From positions 18,807-82,806 of the forward strand of contig NZ_JAHZAA010000008.1 in assembly GCF_019424165.1 (NCBI RefSeq): a stretch of 64,000 nt of DNA, in the 5' to 3' direction. Every line of letters starts with the position of its first letter. The first letter of the stretch is position 1. A program made the translations under genes and the position numbers. The DNA comes from Desulfovibrio sp. GTDB taxonomy: Bacteria; Desulfobacterota; Desulfovibrionia; Desulfovibrionales; Desulfovibrionaceae. Below the pieces are notes generated by a model that was not told the DNA's origin, did no database searches, and saw only the letters and a list, made by a program, of their open reading frames with translations. Below, piece by piece: positions 41,632 through 50,935 of the stretch.

Positions 41632-42561
41632 CTACAGCCAGCTGTGCAGCAGTGTCGTGAGGCGGCCCTGGGGCGGTCTGTCGCCTTCTGGGGTCATCAC
41701 TTCGATACTGCCTGTCATGCCCGCAGCCAGGACAAGGTTTTTCGGGATTTGTTCAAATTCAATGCGAACGGGAATGCGTTGCGCAAGACGAACCCAGCTG
41801 AAGCTCGGCGCTACGCTTGGCAAACCTTGCGCGTCAGCCTGCTGATTGGTATCGGCTATCCCACGCCCAATACTCACCACCCGGCCAGGAATCACCTCGT
41901 CAAAGCCCATCAACCGAATCCGCGCGGATGCACCGGGCTGGATGCCGTGCAATTTGGTTTCTTCAAAGTAACCGATGAGCTGGAAACTGTGCGCGTCCAC
42001 CAGGGCAATATTGGCCTGACCAGCCGCCGCATAGTCGCCCCTGCTCAGCCGCAGGCGCGTAATATAGCCATCAACAGGAGCACGCAGGACGGTGTGCTCC
42101 ATATCCAGCTTTGCCCTGTCCACAGCGATCTGGGCACTGCGCATTTCAGCCTGGGCTATGGCCAGTGTCTGATTGGCGCGCTGTATTTCTTCAGCGGGCA
42201 CGATGTCCTCCATGCCCCTACGCCGCCTGGCGTCCTCGGTTTTCTGACGTAACGATGCCTGTACTGCGGCCAGTTGCGCCTCGGCCTGTGCCAATGCCAG
42301 TGTAAAATGGGCAGAATCTATGCGGTAAAGCACATCCCCCTGTTTTACATACTGGTCATCCGACACCAGGATTTCCGCCACGGTGCCAGACACCTCAGGG
42401 GCTATACGAACGATTTGCGCACTGACGCGGCCATCGCGCGTCCAGGGAGCCAGCACATAGGCGCGCCAAAGCGCACTCACCAAAACCCAGGCAACAATGA
42501 CGACAAACAGCGTGAGGCCCGCCCGGATGATCTGCTTTGCAGGAAATGAGCGATTAAACAT
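41632..42561 (-). CDS. HlyD/AaeA-like membrane fusion protein
   Basis: A 309-residue periplasmic adaptor. One N-terminal membrane helix (AGLTLFVVIVAWVLVSALWR), then the barrel-sandwich half-motif YVLAPWTRDGRVSAQIVRIA, PEVSGTVAEILV, a coiled-coil hairpin, and the second half VLRAPVDGYITRLRLSRGDY. Length and order match AaeA/EmrA-type adaptors. It links the FUSC transporter to the outer membrane channel. Third gene of four. Confidence 0.92.
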   Translation of the reverse strand: MFNRSFPAKQIIRAGLTLFVVIVAWVLVSALWRAYVLAPWTRDGRVSAQIVRIAPEVSGTVAEILVSDDQYVKQGDVLYRIDSAHFTLALAQAEAQLAAVQASLRQKTEDARRRRGMEDIVPAEEIQRANQTLAIAQAEMRSAQIAVDRAKLDMEHTVLRAPVDGYITRLRLSRGDYAAAGQANIALVDAHSFQLIGYFEETKLHGIQPGASARIRLMGFDEVIPGRVVSIGRGIADTNQQADAQGLPSVAPSFSWVRLAQRIPVRIEFEQIPKNLVLAAGMTGSIEVMTPEGDRPPQGRLTTLLHSWL

Positions 42562-42592
42562 AAAAAATCACACCCTTTCTGGAAGTGAACGG

Positions 42593-42787
42593 TTAAGCAT
42601 AAAGGATCAGCAGCGAAACGATGCAAAGGGAAATGGCGAATCCGAACAAACCGGGATGCCAGACCCACTCCAGCACTCCACTGCGTGTGAACAAGAAACG
42701 AATCCCCAGGTATATTGGCAGCGCTACGCACGAATAGACGAAAAATGGCGGCAAATAGATGCCCGCCAGTGAGAACTCACTGAGCAT
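42593..42787 (-). CDS. DUF1656 (AaeX-like) small membrane protein
   Basis: A 64-residue protein with two membrane helices and the start MLSEFSLAGIYLPPFFVYSC typical of DUF1656/AaeX. It is regularly found between FUSC and HlyD genes of aromatic acid pumps. The start lies 11 bases inside the FUSC reading frame, so translation is coupled. Role unknown. Confidence 0.88.
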   Translation of the reverse strand: MLSEFSLAGIYLPPFFVYSCVALPIYLGIRFLFTRSGVLEWVWHPGLFGFAISLCIVSLLILYA

Positions 42788-44915
42788 TGGCTCGTCCTCC
42801 AGCATATTGTGAAAAGTACTCTGCGCGACTTTCGAGCAGTGCCGCAATGTCGAGCAATACGACGATTAGCCGCTGCGCCTCTGCTCTGGCGGCGCTCTCC
42901 TGCAATGATAATTGTGACAAGGCCCTGGCAGTGCGGCGGGCATGACGTGCTGCCAGTTGGGGCTCACCAGCCCGACGGTTCATATAGCGAAACGCTGTGG
43001 CGAGCGGACGGCGTAATGCAGAATCCTTGGACGCCTGACGCAGCCATTGGCGCAGGCGCAGAACCTCCCGCCCCAGATGGATACTGTCCAGAGCGTTGGC
43101 GATATCCCGATCCATTGCCTCGGGTTGCGTTCTGAGTAGTGCGCCGAGTTGCGCAATGCGGTGCTGCTGACTCCATTGCCAGACTTTCGCATCCGTCCGC
43201 TTCCCTTTAAAGGTGCCAAGGGCGGCATCGCGGATGGCAAGGCGCAAACGAGCCACATCACGCGACCGATTGCGCGGCAGCACAATCAGGAAGCCCAGCA
43301 AAGTAAAAAAAGTTGCCAGTATCCAGGCGACGGAACTGTTGAGAAACAACGCAAAATCGTAATGCATCATGTTATCCGTCGCCGCCAGCGTGGTAAAAGC
43401 GACAAGATAGGTGGCCCCGGCCGCCGTATGGCGGGGCATGGAGGTTGCGTACACACCCGGCAACCAGAACAGCCCCAAGACAACGAGCAGCAGCGGCAGC
43501 CCGGAGACGTGGGGCAAAACCATGAATGTGCAGAAAAACGCCATCACGATGGCAAACACGGTGCCCTTGATGAATTCGATTGCGCCGAGCGCAGGATTGG
43601 GAGCTGTGGACAGCAGTGCGCAGCCTGATGCCAGTCCCGCCAGCATCAAGCTCCCGTAAGTCCATCCTGTTTCTATCCAGAAAGCACCGCCCAGCATGAC
43701 AGTCAACAGGGCCCGTAGGCCGTTCTGCAATGCGGCAGTCTTGTCCCGATAGAACGGCACGGAGACGTGCGCTGCGGTTGGCTGCGGGCAACGCAAAAGC
43801 TGCATGCCCTTGAGAGCTTCAACAAAGTCGTTGAGCTGTTCGAGCAGTCGATCGCCAGCGATCATCAGCGCAGCATGCTCTGCCCCATTTTCAAGCGATG
43901 TCGTGGAGAGCATGTCCAGCAATTGCGTACGAACATCTGTCAATATTTCAATGGCACGTTCCAGCCCGGCGAGGCCCTGCTCCAGCTCAAGGGCCTGACT
44001 GGCTTGCTGCCATGCCCGTTCCCATACGGGCTTGAACTCTCTCAGAGCCTTCTGGCTGGAGCTGCCTTCGCACGGGGGAGGCATCCCGCCCACCAATGCG
44101 GCGAACAGGGACACCATGGTTTGCCGAACCGTGGCGGCACGCTGCGCCAAATCAGGGGATTCGGCCTTGCCCAATGCCAACAGATCATCCACCCCATATA
44201 CGTCAAGAATGAGATTGCGCCTGCCCGCATCCAGCGCTCTGGTCGCTGATGCTTCACCATTGTGCACCGCCGGGTGATCTGTCGTGAGAATGCCTGCGGT
44301 GGCTGATGCCAGCCGCCGCAGCTGTGCTTCCAGGCGGCTTCGCACGCTGCGTGTACTGAAGAGCGCAGACACGCACACAAGGCACACCACGCCAACCAGC
44401 ACGGCAGCGCCGCGCCCCATCACCTGATCGAACGTCAGTTCTGGGTGCTGCATGGCTCCATAGGCCGCCATCCCCACGGTGTACCCCGCAAGCGTCGCGC
44501 CATAGGCCCTGAAATGGCGCAAGAGCGTCATGCCCACCACACAAACGCCCATCCACAGGCCAAAGCCGAGCAAAAACAACCAGGGACTCTGGCCAAATGC
44601 GCTCATCAGAATGAAGGCCGCCAGCATTCCCACCAGCGTGCCGAGTATTCGCCATACGCCCTTTCCGATCACAGCGCCTTGCACAGGAGTGATGACAAGA
44701 AGAACGCTGGATGCCGCCGCATACGGGGCACGCAGGTCAAGCCAATAGGCAACCACCAGCGCCAGCCATGCGGCAAGGATAGAACGCATCGCATAGGTCG
44801 CACGCGGCGTGGTCAGATCAAGATAGGGCAGCCCACGGAGAAACCCTTCCCGGAGCAGGGAAAGGCGGGAGAAAAAGACACTCGAAAGTGCCGAAGGCAC
44901 GTTCGCATACCACAT
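42777..44915 (-). CDS. FUSC/AaeB-family aromatic acid exporter
   Basis: A 712-residue inner membrane transporter with two blocks of about five helices (MRSILAAWLALVVAYWLDLR and following; ALLTVMLGGAFWIETGWTYG and following), each ending in a cytoplasmic region, the FUSC layout of p-hydroxybenzoate exporter AaeB. It most likely exports aromatic carboxylates or similar weak acids together with the adaptor and channel downstream. Start MWYANVPSALSS. GC-rich and apparently of proteobacterial origin, unlike the AT-rich right part of the island. A strong dyad lies upstream. Confidence 0.88.
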   Translation of the reverse strand: MWYANVPSALSSVFFSRLSLLREGFLRGLPYLDLTTPRATYAMRSILAAWLALVVAYWLDLRAPYAAASSVLLVITPVQGAVIGKGVWRILGTLVGMLAAFILMSAFGQSPWLFLLGFGLWMGVCVVGMTLLRHFRAYGATLAGYTVGMAAYGAMQHPELTFDQVMGRGAAVLVGVVCLVCVSALFSTRSVRSRLEAQLRRLASATAGILTTDHPAVHNGEASATRALDAGRRNLILDVYGVDDLLALGKAESPDLAQRAATVRQTMVSLFAALVGGMPPPCEGSSSQKALREFKPVWERAWQQASQALELEQGLAGLERAIEILTDVRTQLLDMLSTTSLENGAEHAALMIAGDRLLEQLNDFVEALKGMQLLRCPQPTAAHVSVPFYRDKTAALQNGLRALLTVMLGGAFWIETGWTYGSLMLAGLASGCALLSTAPNPALGAIEFIKGTVFAIVMAFFCTFMVLPHVSGLPLLLVVLGLFWLPGVYATSMPRHTAAGATYLVAFTTLAATDNMMHYDFALFLNSSVAWILATFFTLLGFLIVLPRNRSRDVARLRLAIRDAALGTFKGKRTDAKVWQWSQQHRIAQLGALLRTQPEAMDRDIANALDSIHLGREVLRLRQWLRQASKDSALRRPLATAFRYMNRRAGEPQLAARHARRTARALSQLSLQESAARAEAQRLIVVLLDIAALLESRAEYFSQYAGGRANAQ

Positions 44916-44926
44916 GACAGAATCCT

Positions 44927-44957
44927 TCTACAGTGAATTAATAAGTTGCACTGTAGA
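44927..44957. promoter_or_regulatory. Operator-like dyad upstream of FUSC operon
   Basis: TCTACAGTG at 44927-44935 and CACTGTAGA at 44949-44957, 9-base perfect arms with a 13-base AT-rich centre, 12 bases before the FUSC start. A candidate binding site for the LysR protein encoded next to it. Confidence 0.65.
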
Positions 44958-45060
44958 CAGACTCGATCATTCCGAAAAGTGAATTTATTGCATTACGTCG
45001 ATTGCGTCTGGCGCACGTATAAAGAAGCGCTAACCCTCGCGGCTCTCCTCGCCAAGCCAA

Positions 45061-45981
45061 CTACCCCCCCATGCCCGACGAAGCCCCGTTGCAGAGGGCG
45101 TGGATTGTGCGCCGCAGCCACTGGTGGGCAGGGTCGCTCTCCAGACGCGGATGCCATGCCTGCATCATCAGCACTGTCTCCAGCGGAACCGGCAATTCAA
45201 ACAGACGAATGCGCAGACCTGCTGAAAGCGCGCTGCTAGCCAGGTTTTTGGGCAACGACAGCAGGAGATCCGAATCCTGCAATGCGAACAATGCCGTATA
45301 GGGGTTCGGCACAACCAGGGCAACATGCCGACGCAACCCATATTCTTCCAGTGCGGCGTCTATGGGACCGATAGATTTTCCGCGCCGCGAGACGTTGATG
45401 TGTTCCCAGCGGGTGAGGCGCTCGGGGGTCATCTCGTCGGTAAAAATTGGATGATCAGCGCGGGCGACGCCAACGAACGTCGTGGTAGACAACGACTGCA
45501 CGCAAATCTCCGGCCCCAGCTTGCGCGAAGCGCTGATAAACAGGTCAATGCGCCCACTGCGCAGCGCTTCTTCATCCACGTCATCCTCTTCCGGTGAAAA
45601 CCGCAACATGGCGCGGGGCATATCTGCGGCCATAATTCTCAGCAGATGCCCCAAGTGCATGCTCACAAACGCGTCGGTGGCGCGCACGTTGAAACGCCGA
45701 TCCAACGCTTTTAGATCAATTTCGACATCGGATGAAAAAACCTGCGTCGCTTGCGCCACCACGTTGCGCACCTGCTCGCGCAAGGCCAGCGCCTTGACCG
45801 TCGGCACAAGCTTTCGACCCACCTGAACAAAAATAGGATCATCCAGCGCGTCCCGAATGCGGCTTAAGGTACGACTCATGGCCGGAGGGCTCAAATTCAT
45901 GCGCTGGGCAGCGCCAATGACGCTGCCTTCATCCAGCAGCGCGTCCAATGCCAACAGCAAGTTTAAATCCGGATGTGCCAT
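45061..45981 (-). CDS. LysR-family transcriptional regulator
   Basis: A 306-residue LysR protein with an N-terminal winged helix (LNLLLALDALLDEGSVIGAA, QRMNLSPPAMSRTLSRIRDA) and a two-lobed effector domain. It lies on the same strand as the efflux genes, 145 bases upstream of the FUSC gene, and is the likely activator of the pump in answer to an aromatic compound. The effector cannot be named from the sequence. Confidence 0.9.
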   Translation of the reverse strand: MAHPDLNLLLALDALLDEGSVIGAAQRMNLSPPAMSRTLSRIRDALDDPIFVQVGRKLVPTVKALALREQVRNVVAQATQVFSSDVEIDLKALDRRFNVRATDAFVSMHLGHLLRIMAADMPRAMLRFSPEEDDVDEEALRSGRIDLFISASRKLGPEICVQSLSTTTFVGVARADHPIFTDEMTPERLTRWEHINVSRRGKSIGPIDAALEEYGLRRHVALVVPNPYTALFALQDSDLLLSLPKNLASSALSAGLRIRLFELPVPLETVLMMQAWHPRLESDPAHQWLRRTIHALCNGASSGMGG

Positions 45982-46329
45982 ATTCGCCCCTGTTCATTAA
46001 CCAAAACGCACTCAAACTTCATGTTGCATAATTGGAATAGCATTAAAAGGCAAATATGACCGACGGCACATCAATCAATAACGGATCCTTTAACGCCGCT
46101 TGATTCCCATGTCGTGCTACTGCTCCATTCCAGTTCGATCACAGACATACTCTGACGCGGAATTGTTCTGAGGTCATTTCGATTGTTCTTATGAATTTGC
46201 AGGGTTGAGAATTCCCGACTCTGCCAGGCTAATTGCGGCCTAGTGTCTCAATTGTTTTGATGGTCTGAAGCAAAGCTATAACGTATGACGTCTAACTGGG
46301 ATAATTCATTTGCGCTTCTAAACAGACAA
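45982..46329. other. Spacer upstream of lysR
   Basis: 348 AT-rich bases with no gene recognised; presumably contains the lysR promoter near 45985-46060. Confidence 0.35.
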
Positions 46330-46860
46330 CAGCGTGGGATGTGCCGTTTTTTTGTTACGTGTAAGGAAGCGGAATATTCTCCGCCGGTACCAAAGGCTGA
46401 AATCGAAGAGGACCATCATACTGCCTCCCCATTAACAAGGCAGCCTGCAGCATGATAAACAAGCTGGCGCCAGATCTGGTACACCATTGACCATTTTTCT
46501 GGTTGCGGCAGCAGATGCCTTATGTGTTCATCCCGCATGCCAAGGACAAACCTTCAAAGGAGAGGTTTAAGGGCACCTCCATAACGCTGTTTGCGGACGC
46601 TGGGGTGTCCAGCATTCCGTCAGTGGCAACAAGAGTCATCTTGCGCTGCTCTTTGAATGACAGCATGGTTTGCAGCCCCCCAAATAAAGCGCCAGCCAAC
46701 GGTGTCCCACCAGAAGCACGTATGCCGAATAGGTCTGATACGCCTGTCCGTGGTGTATTACCGGGAATACAAAATTTGCGACCGAGGCAGCGAGAAAAGC
46801 TGTAACCGCAGGATTTACGCCACGAATATCGCTTATCACAGTGGGCACGACAAAACAGAA
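46330..46860 (-). pseudogene. Decayed second copy of the vWA (CobT-like) gene
   Basis: The minus strand reads, through several frameshifts and stops, like the C-terminal half of the vWA gene at 31243-32931. The clearest piece is SDIRGVNPAVTAFLAASVAN followed by FVFPVIHHGQ, against NIRGVNPAVTAFSATASTSS and VFPIMRHGQ in the intact gene. The plus strand shows the same at base level: both copies share GGGATGTGCCG, GGCAGCAGATG, CCGTCAGTG and ACAGCATGGT in order. Similarity continues into the 3' flank, so the duplicated segment included non-coding sequence. Confidence 0.8.
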
Positions 46861-46956
46861 GTGGATTCTCCGACCCTCCTACTTTATAAATGTAACGATT
46901 TTTCTTTTGAGGCAGGTATTTCTGCGGTCAAAAATACTCATCACTTCTCTTACTGT

Positions 46957-47307
46957 TTACAATAGCTGTAACTTCTTGCGCAGGTAAGCCATGGCCGATG
47001 CCTTGCTGTAACCCACCTTGGATCCGGCCCTGACGCGCTCCCTTGGGCCCTTTTGTAGCGCGTCTTCATTGCTGAGAGTTTTGACGGAAATAAGCCCTCC
47101 TGTGATCCGGGACAGTTCTGCTCTGGATACCACAGGGGGCAACTCTTTCTCGATGGAGCGGAAAAAGTCCTCCGAGCCGATGCCCTTGCTAAAGAGCCTG
47201 TCCGTGTAGGCAAAGTCATGCTGCCGGTATTGCTGCATCAAACGCTCCTGATTGCGCTGTAGGGTGTTGAGGGAATATGTGGGCCGCATAGTATACTTAA
47301 TTTTCAT
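46957..47307 (-). CDS. AlpA-like DNA-binding protein
   Basis: A 116-residue protein. The C-terminal half (PPVVSRAELSRITGGLISVK, TLSNEDALQKGPRERVRAG, KVGYSKASAMAYLRKKL) follows the pattern of MerR-like AlpA/excisionase proteins that bind DNA in mobile elements. The N-terminal half is unfamiliar. The ATG ends at 47307, directly after a strong hairpin, with no obvious ribosome site; an ATG six codons in is an alternative. Confidence 0.6.
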   Translation of the reverse strand: MKIKYTMRPTYSLNTLQRNQERLMQQYRQHDFAYTDRLFSKGIGSEDFFRSIEKELPPVVSRAELSRITGGLISVKTLSNEDALQKGPRERVRAGSKVGYSKASAMAYLRKKLQLL

Positions 47308-47309
47308 AC

Positions 47310-47344
47310 AAAGAGAGTGCTGCTATTGGGGCAGCACTCTCTTT
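47310..47344 (-). terminator. Hairpin between Rep operon and AlpA-like gene
   Basis: Arms 47310-47323 and 47331-47344, 14 bases, perfect, loop TATTGGG, followed on the minus strand by a short T-rich run that reaches the next ATG. It probably ends the leftward Rep transcript. Confidence 0.7.
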
Positions 47345-47419
47345 GCCTTGCAGGCCGATGCGTGATGGTGGGTTTTTGAAAGAGGTTCATTTCTGGTGTG
47401 CTTACGCTGTGGAATTTTA

Positions 47420-47884
47420 TCAACGGTCCTTCAACGTCCTGATGAGCGTGTTGATTTCACTCCCAGTCAAGCGGGCCAGCGCCTTGCCAAAGGTTTTGTT
47501 GCTCTGCCTCTCTGCCGACAGCCCCTTCTCCTGAGCGATTTGCTGCGCCAGATCTATCTGCTTTGTAGAAGCTGGCTTGGAGCCACCGCCATTGTAAACG
47601 GCCTTGTCTTGTGGCCTTTCAGGAGTCTGGACGGTGTGCTGACGGGAATAGGCTTCTGTCTGTGCGTCAGGCATGCCACTCTGGAGTAGCCGTGTGGCAT
47701 TGGCCCGTGACCTGTCGCTGGCAGCCTGGAGGGTGTCAGCTTCACCCAGGGCAGAGACCGTACGCCCTGTACCCGTCTTGAGGGTGGCTTTGCAGATGTA
47801 GTGGCATTCTGGACCATTGCAGGTAAGGCTGGCCAAGTCTATGTCGATAGCTGAACATGAGTCGAAAAAGGTAGATGAGGGCAT
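47420..47884 (-). CDS. Uncharacterised protein downstream of Rep
   Basis: A 154-residue protein. ATG ending at 47884 has CGGAG upstream; a TTG 11 codons earlier is less likely. A Cys pair and possible small domain (SLTCNGPECHYICKATLKTG) are followed by a flexible Gln/Ser-rich stretch and a C-terminal helical domain (TKQIDLAQQIAQEKGLSAER, FGKALARLTGSEINTLIRTL) of a type common at the ends of plasmid proteins. Function unknown; its place after the Rep gene suggests replication or mobilisation. Confidence 0.55.
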   Translation of the reverse strand: MPSSTFFDSCSAIDIDLASLTCNGPECHYICKATLKTGTGRTVSALGEADTLQAASDRSRANATRLLQSGMPDAQTEAYSRQHTVQTPERPQDKAVYNGGGSKPASTKQIDLAQQIAQEKGLSAERQSNKTFGKALARLTGSEINTLIRTLKDR

Positions 47885-47940
47885 CTTGAGGCTCCGTATT
47901 TTGAAGTGTCGCGCCAATAGCGCATAAGATGCCTATTTTT

Positions 47941-48552
47941 TCATATGCGTGTGCAGGAGGACACCCGTGAGCCTTTGGGATTGGACTCTTTAGTGCGGAC
48001 CTTGGCCAGATAGCTGGCGGTATACACCGCGTCATCCATCTGGGCATCAACGTCAGGGGAGTTTCTTTCGATGAACTTGCCCACTTTCCCATTGCTGCTG
48101 GAGAAGTTGACCAGTCCTTCATTGTCTGTGCCCAATTTCTTTTTTACAGCCCTGTTGAATGCTTCCTTGATCAAATAGCCATTTTGTATGGCATTGCCAT
48201 TTACAAAGATGTTGAGGTGGTAATGTGGATTATCGTCTGAGCTCTTTCTTTCTGATACCCAGACAACGTGGAGATCTGGATCGTTTTTTCCATTTTTAAA
48301 GCGTGAATCTGTCTGGCGTTTAACATTCTCAATGATTCTGGTCATATCCTCGCTGCTAAGCGTATAATCGCTATACCTCTCACTATGAATGTCCAAGCGT
48401 ACAGACAACACTCTTGAATGCTTTGACACCATATGCTCAGCGGTGTCTATGATTTGATCTAATGTCTTTGTGTAACAAGGTAGGTCATTGTCATTTCCAT
48501 TGTTAATTGGATATCCTCTATGTGTATTCTCTTTTATCATGTCTTTACTCAT
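47941..48552 (-). CDS. Inovirus Gp2/YfjJ-type HUH replication protein
   Basis: About 203 residues. The HUH core reads LHVVWVSERKSSDDNPHYHL with NIFVNGN after it, where PHYHL gives the metal-binding His-x-His, and a possible catalytic Tyr lies in YTASYLAKVRTKES. This matches the YagK/YfjJ (inovirus Gp2) group of rolling-circle replication proteins found in prophages and satellites. It would nick an origin to start replication of the excised island. I prefer ATG 48552 (GAGAG upstream) to the one at 48576. AT-rich. Confidence 0.7.
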   Translation of the reverse strand: MSKDMIKENTHRGYPINNGNDNDLPCYTKTLDQIIDTAEHMVSKHSRVLSVRLDIHSERYSDYTLSSEDMTRIIENVKRQTDSRFKNGKNDPDLHVVWVSERKSSDDNPHYHLNIFVNGNAIQNGYLIKEAFNRAVKKKLGTDNEGLVNFSSSNGKVGKFIERNSPDVDAQMDDAVYTASYLAKVRTKESNPKGSRVSSCTRI

Positions 48553-48576
48553 GTCATATGCTCTCAATGATTTCAT

Positions 48577-48977
48577 TTATACGTTGATTCAATATGCCTA
48601 ACAGCTCTACAGTCTAGTTTCTATATAGTGTCTTTAACTAAACATGTATCTAATTAAAGATACTACCAATAACCGGGATGTATATATCTTTCTCAATCAA
48701 GCATAACAGATCAATATTTCCTTCTGTAGCAGTAAATTGTTGCATACTATATTTGCGATAAAGTTTTAAAAAATTAAAAATGGAAAAGTGGTATAGTGTG
48801 CTACTATGCCGCTTTTGAATGTCAGATCTAGATACATCACAGATTTTGCCCATAGAACGATGCCAAATGAGTTCTGATCTATGCCCTACTTCTGTGCGTT
48901 CTTTCTGAGCACAGCACATTGTCAATCAAGTTGTCACGATTGAATGCTGAAGGTTTCATGCAAAGGGAATATGGCGA
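48577..48977. other. AT-rich region upstream of Rep
   Basis: A 91-codon leftward frame (48650-48925, from MTMCCAQKERTEVGHRSELI) is open but has no recognisable family or ribosome site. I leave it as a possible gene only. Confidence 0.3.
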
Positions 48978-49016
48978 GGGTATTTGTTAGCGGCATTTCC
49001 CCCCTAACAAATACCC
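48978..49016. repeat. Long hairpin, candidate origin of island replication
   Basis: GGGTATTTGTTAG and its exact complement (48978-48990, 49004-49016; 13 bases) surround a 13-base loop ending in a run of C. No T-run follows on either strand, so it is not a typical terminator. It lies between the DUF3987 gene and the HUH Rep gene, where a nicking origin would be expected. Confidence 0.55.
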
Positions 49017-49117
49017 ACCCATCTCCCGCATATGCCAATTTTGAATGTGCAGAAAAAAAGCATCCCCCTGAATACCAAGAGAATGCCTTTCGCTGATATT
49101 GTTCAATACTCGTCAGA

Positions 49118-50578
49118 TCATGAGCGCCTATCGTAGTACCTGTTCCTGTATTCATGCCCTGCAGGTCTGCCACGTCTTCTAGAATATGATTCAGATATAT
49201 TTCTTATAATCCGACGCTGCTCAAGTTTATTGAGAGCAACATCTACTTCGGCTGCTGCATAGCGATCCTTGAACCGCTGTTTTATCTGTGTAGCGCTAAA
49301 CATATCCATGTTTTCTTCAAGAATATGTATCCCGACATGACACATACAAGTCTTCTCTTGTCTGTTTGCATGACCAGATATGCACTCCCACAGATTGTCT
49401 GATAACACTTCTGTGATTTGTATTGCGGTGACGATTTCATCCCACGATACAGGCACTTTTTCAGGTTCAGAATATTCCGCAATATGAAGAACCCCTGCGA
49501 TTCTTAACGCATGTTGTGCCATCCGCTTTGCCCACTCTTTAATTTCAGCATTACGCCCTGATGCTTCTTCAGAGCATTTTTTCCGGAAATTATCCCAAGC
49601 ATGCTCTGCCTCTGCATCTAGTGTGATGACCTGATGCCCGGCATTCGAGGTTGCACAATCGTTAACTCTAGCAAGAATTCTTCGGATCAACTCCTTTATT
49701 TCTGGGTCCAATTCATGCTGAGAAATCTGGTACATCCGCGGGGCATGCGGTGCTGCCCTATAGGTAAGCATACGAGCACACAACCCTGTTTTAATGTAGC
49801 TCTTGTCCTTGATAAACTTTGTAAAAGACTCAATCTGCGTGAAAACAAGGTCAACAATGAAAGGATCATTGCAGGTTGCCTGTCCCCTGCAAATTCTACT
49901 TTCAGAATGGGTTTCGCCTCCCCAAAATTTTCTGATCATACTGAAGGCGTCACGCGGTAATAAAATGCCGTCTGATTCCATCCGCATAACAAATCCCTGA
50001 TCAACCATAAGTTTGAAATAAGCAGCTTTCGTTATGTCGGACGTGAGGAATCTAGGTTTGTTTCTTTTCGTTTCGATTTCATTCAGCTTCTGTTTAATAT
50101 CCTTAATCTCATCAAGCTTGGCAGGATCGCCTGTTTTAGCATATTCACTTTTTAGGAATTTGATGCGCTGATTGCATGCATCATAATCCTCTTCTTCAAA
50201 GTTGGATGAATCTTGATTACAGTTATTAAGTTCAACTTGGCTGATGGGCTCTATAAAAGGTTCAAGTGCCGATGATTTCCCACAGCCAGATTCTGCACCG
50301 CCCATGATAAGTAAAGCAAGTGAGTTAATATATCCGGTTGTTTTGTGCTTAATACGATGACAACCCCTGTCAATCCCTGCAATTGAAGCCAACCAGCCCA
50401 GTAAAACCAAGCCTGAATCAACATGCCGTGATGTCGAAACAGCTTCTACAATTTTCCTGGTATTCAGTGGCAGATTGCATTCGCTAAAATTTGCGAAGTG
50501 CATATCTGCTTTTTCCTTTTCGCGCTTCAATGATGAAATTTTCACCATGCGCTTAATTTCAAATGAGTCATAATTCAT
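49118..50578 (-). CDS. DUF3987 (YfjI-like) primase/helicase-like protein
   Basis: A 486-residue protein of the DUF3987 type, with a P-loop-like IMGGAESGCGKSSAL near residue 95, an acidic region, FLTSDITKAAYFKLMVDQGF, then GLCARMLTYRAAPHAP and a C-terminal winged-helix end (FSATQIKQRFKDRYAAAEVD). Such proteins act in replication of phages and satellite-like islands. AGGAAG precedes the ATG ending at 50578. AT-rich relative to the core genome. Same strand as the integrase and Rep genes. Confidence 0.72.
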   Translation of the reverse strand: MNYDSFEIKRMVKISSLKREKEKADMHFANFSECNLPLNTRKIVEAVSTSRHVDSGLVLLGWLASIAGIDRGCHRIKHKTTGYINSLALLIMGGAESGCGKSSALEPFIEPISQVELNNCNQDSSNFEEEDYDACNQRIKFLKSEYAKTGDPAKLDEIKDIKQKLNEIETKRNKPRFLTSDITKAAYFKLMVDQGFVMRMESDGILLPRDAFSMIRKFWGGETHSESRICRGQATCNDPFIVDLVFTQIESFTKFIKDKSYIKTGLCARMLTYRAAPHAPRMYQISQHELDPEIKELIRRILARVNDCATSNAGHQVITLDAEAEHAWDNFRKKCSEEASGRNAEIKEWAKRMAQHALRIAGVLHIAEYSEPEKVPVSWDEIVTAIQITEVLSDNLWECISGHANRQEKTCMCHVGIHILEENMDMFSATQIKQRFKDRYAAAEVDVALNKLEQRRIIRNISESYSRRRGRPAGHEYRNRYYDRRS

Positions 50579-50686
50579 AGTCTTCCTCAGTCCCGTTATA
50601 ATTGATTGGCTTGTAGCTTGGGAATGATCGTGTTCCGAGGCTACAAGTTCAGTTAGATCACCGTCACAACAGCACCGTCGTTGTTT

Positions 50687-50935
50687 TCATCTTCGACAAA
50701 CGCAAACTTTAAACAACGCTTTGACCTCATCAGGCATATCTGCCAAAGCAACTACGGCCTGATTGCCACGATCCTGCCGCTTATACCCATCAATGAACGC
50801 CTGGGCCTGGTGACGCCGCAGTTGCTGAGAAGACCAGCCCATTTCACGCATAACTTCAGGTTCGCTCATCCCCTCTTCAAGCTTCTGGATGTACTCCTCA
50901 TGCTGTTTGTCAAATTTCTGCTTAAATGTTCCCAT
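50687..50935 (-). CDS. Small helical island protein
   Basis: An 82-residue charged protein (MGTFKQKFDKQHEEYIQKLE, then GMSEPEVMREMGWSSQQLRR) with a helix-turn-helix-like stretch in the middle. TAGGAGAATTCC gives a clear ribosome site. It lies between the AlpA-like and DUF3987 genes. It may regulate the replication genes; no family recognised. Confidence 0.55.
   Translation of the reverse strand: MGTFKQKFDKQHEEYIQKLEEGMSEPEVMREMGWSSQQLRRHQAQAFIDGYKRQDRGNQAVVALADMPDEVKALFKVCVCRR

Noticed and set aside
46503..46805. 100-codon rightward frame
   Set aside because: Antisense to the decayed vWA copy, which explains the sequence better.
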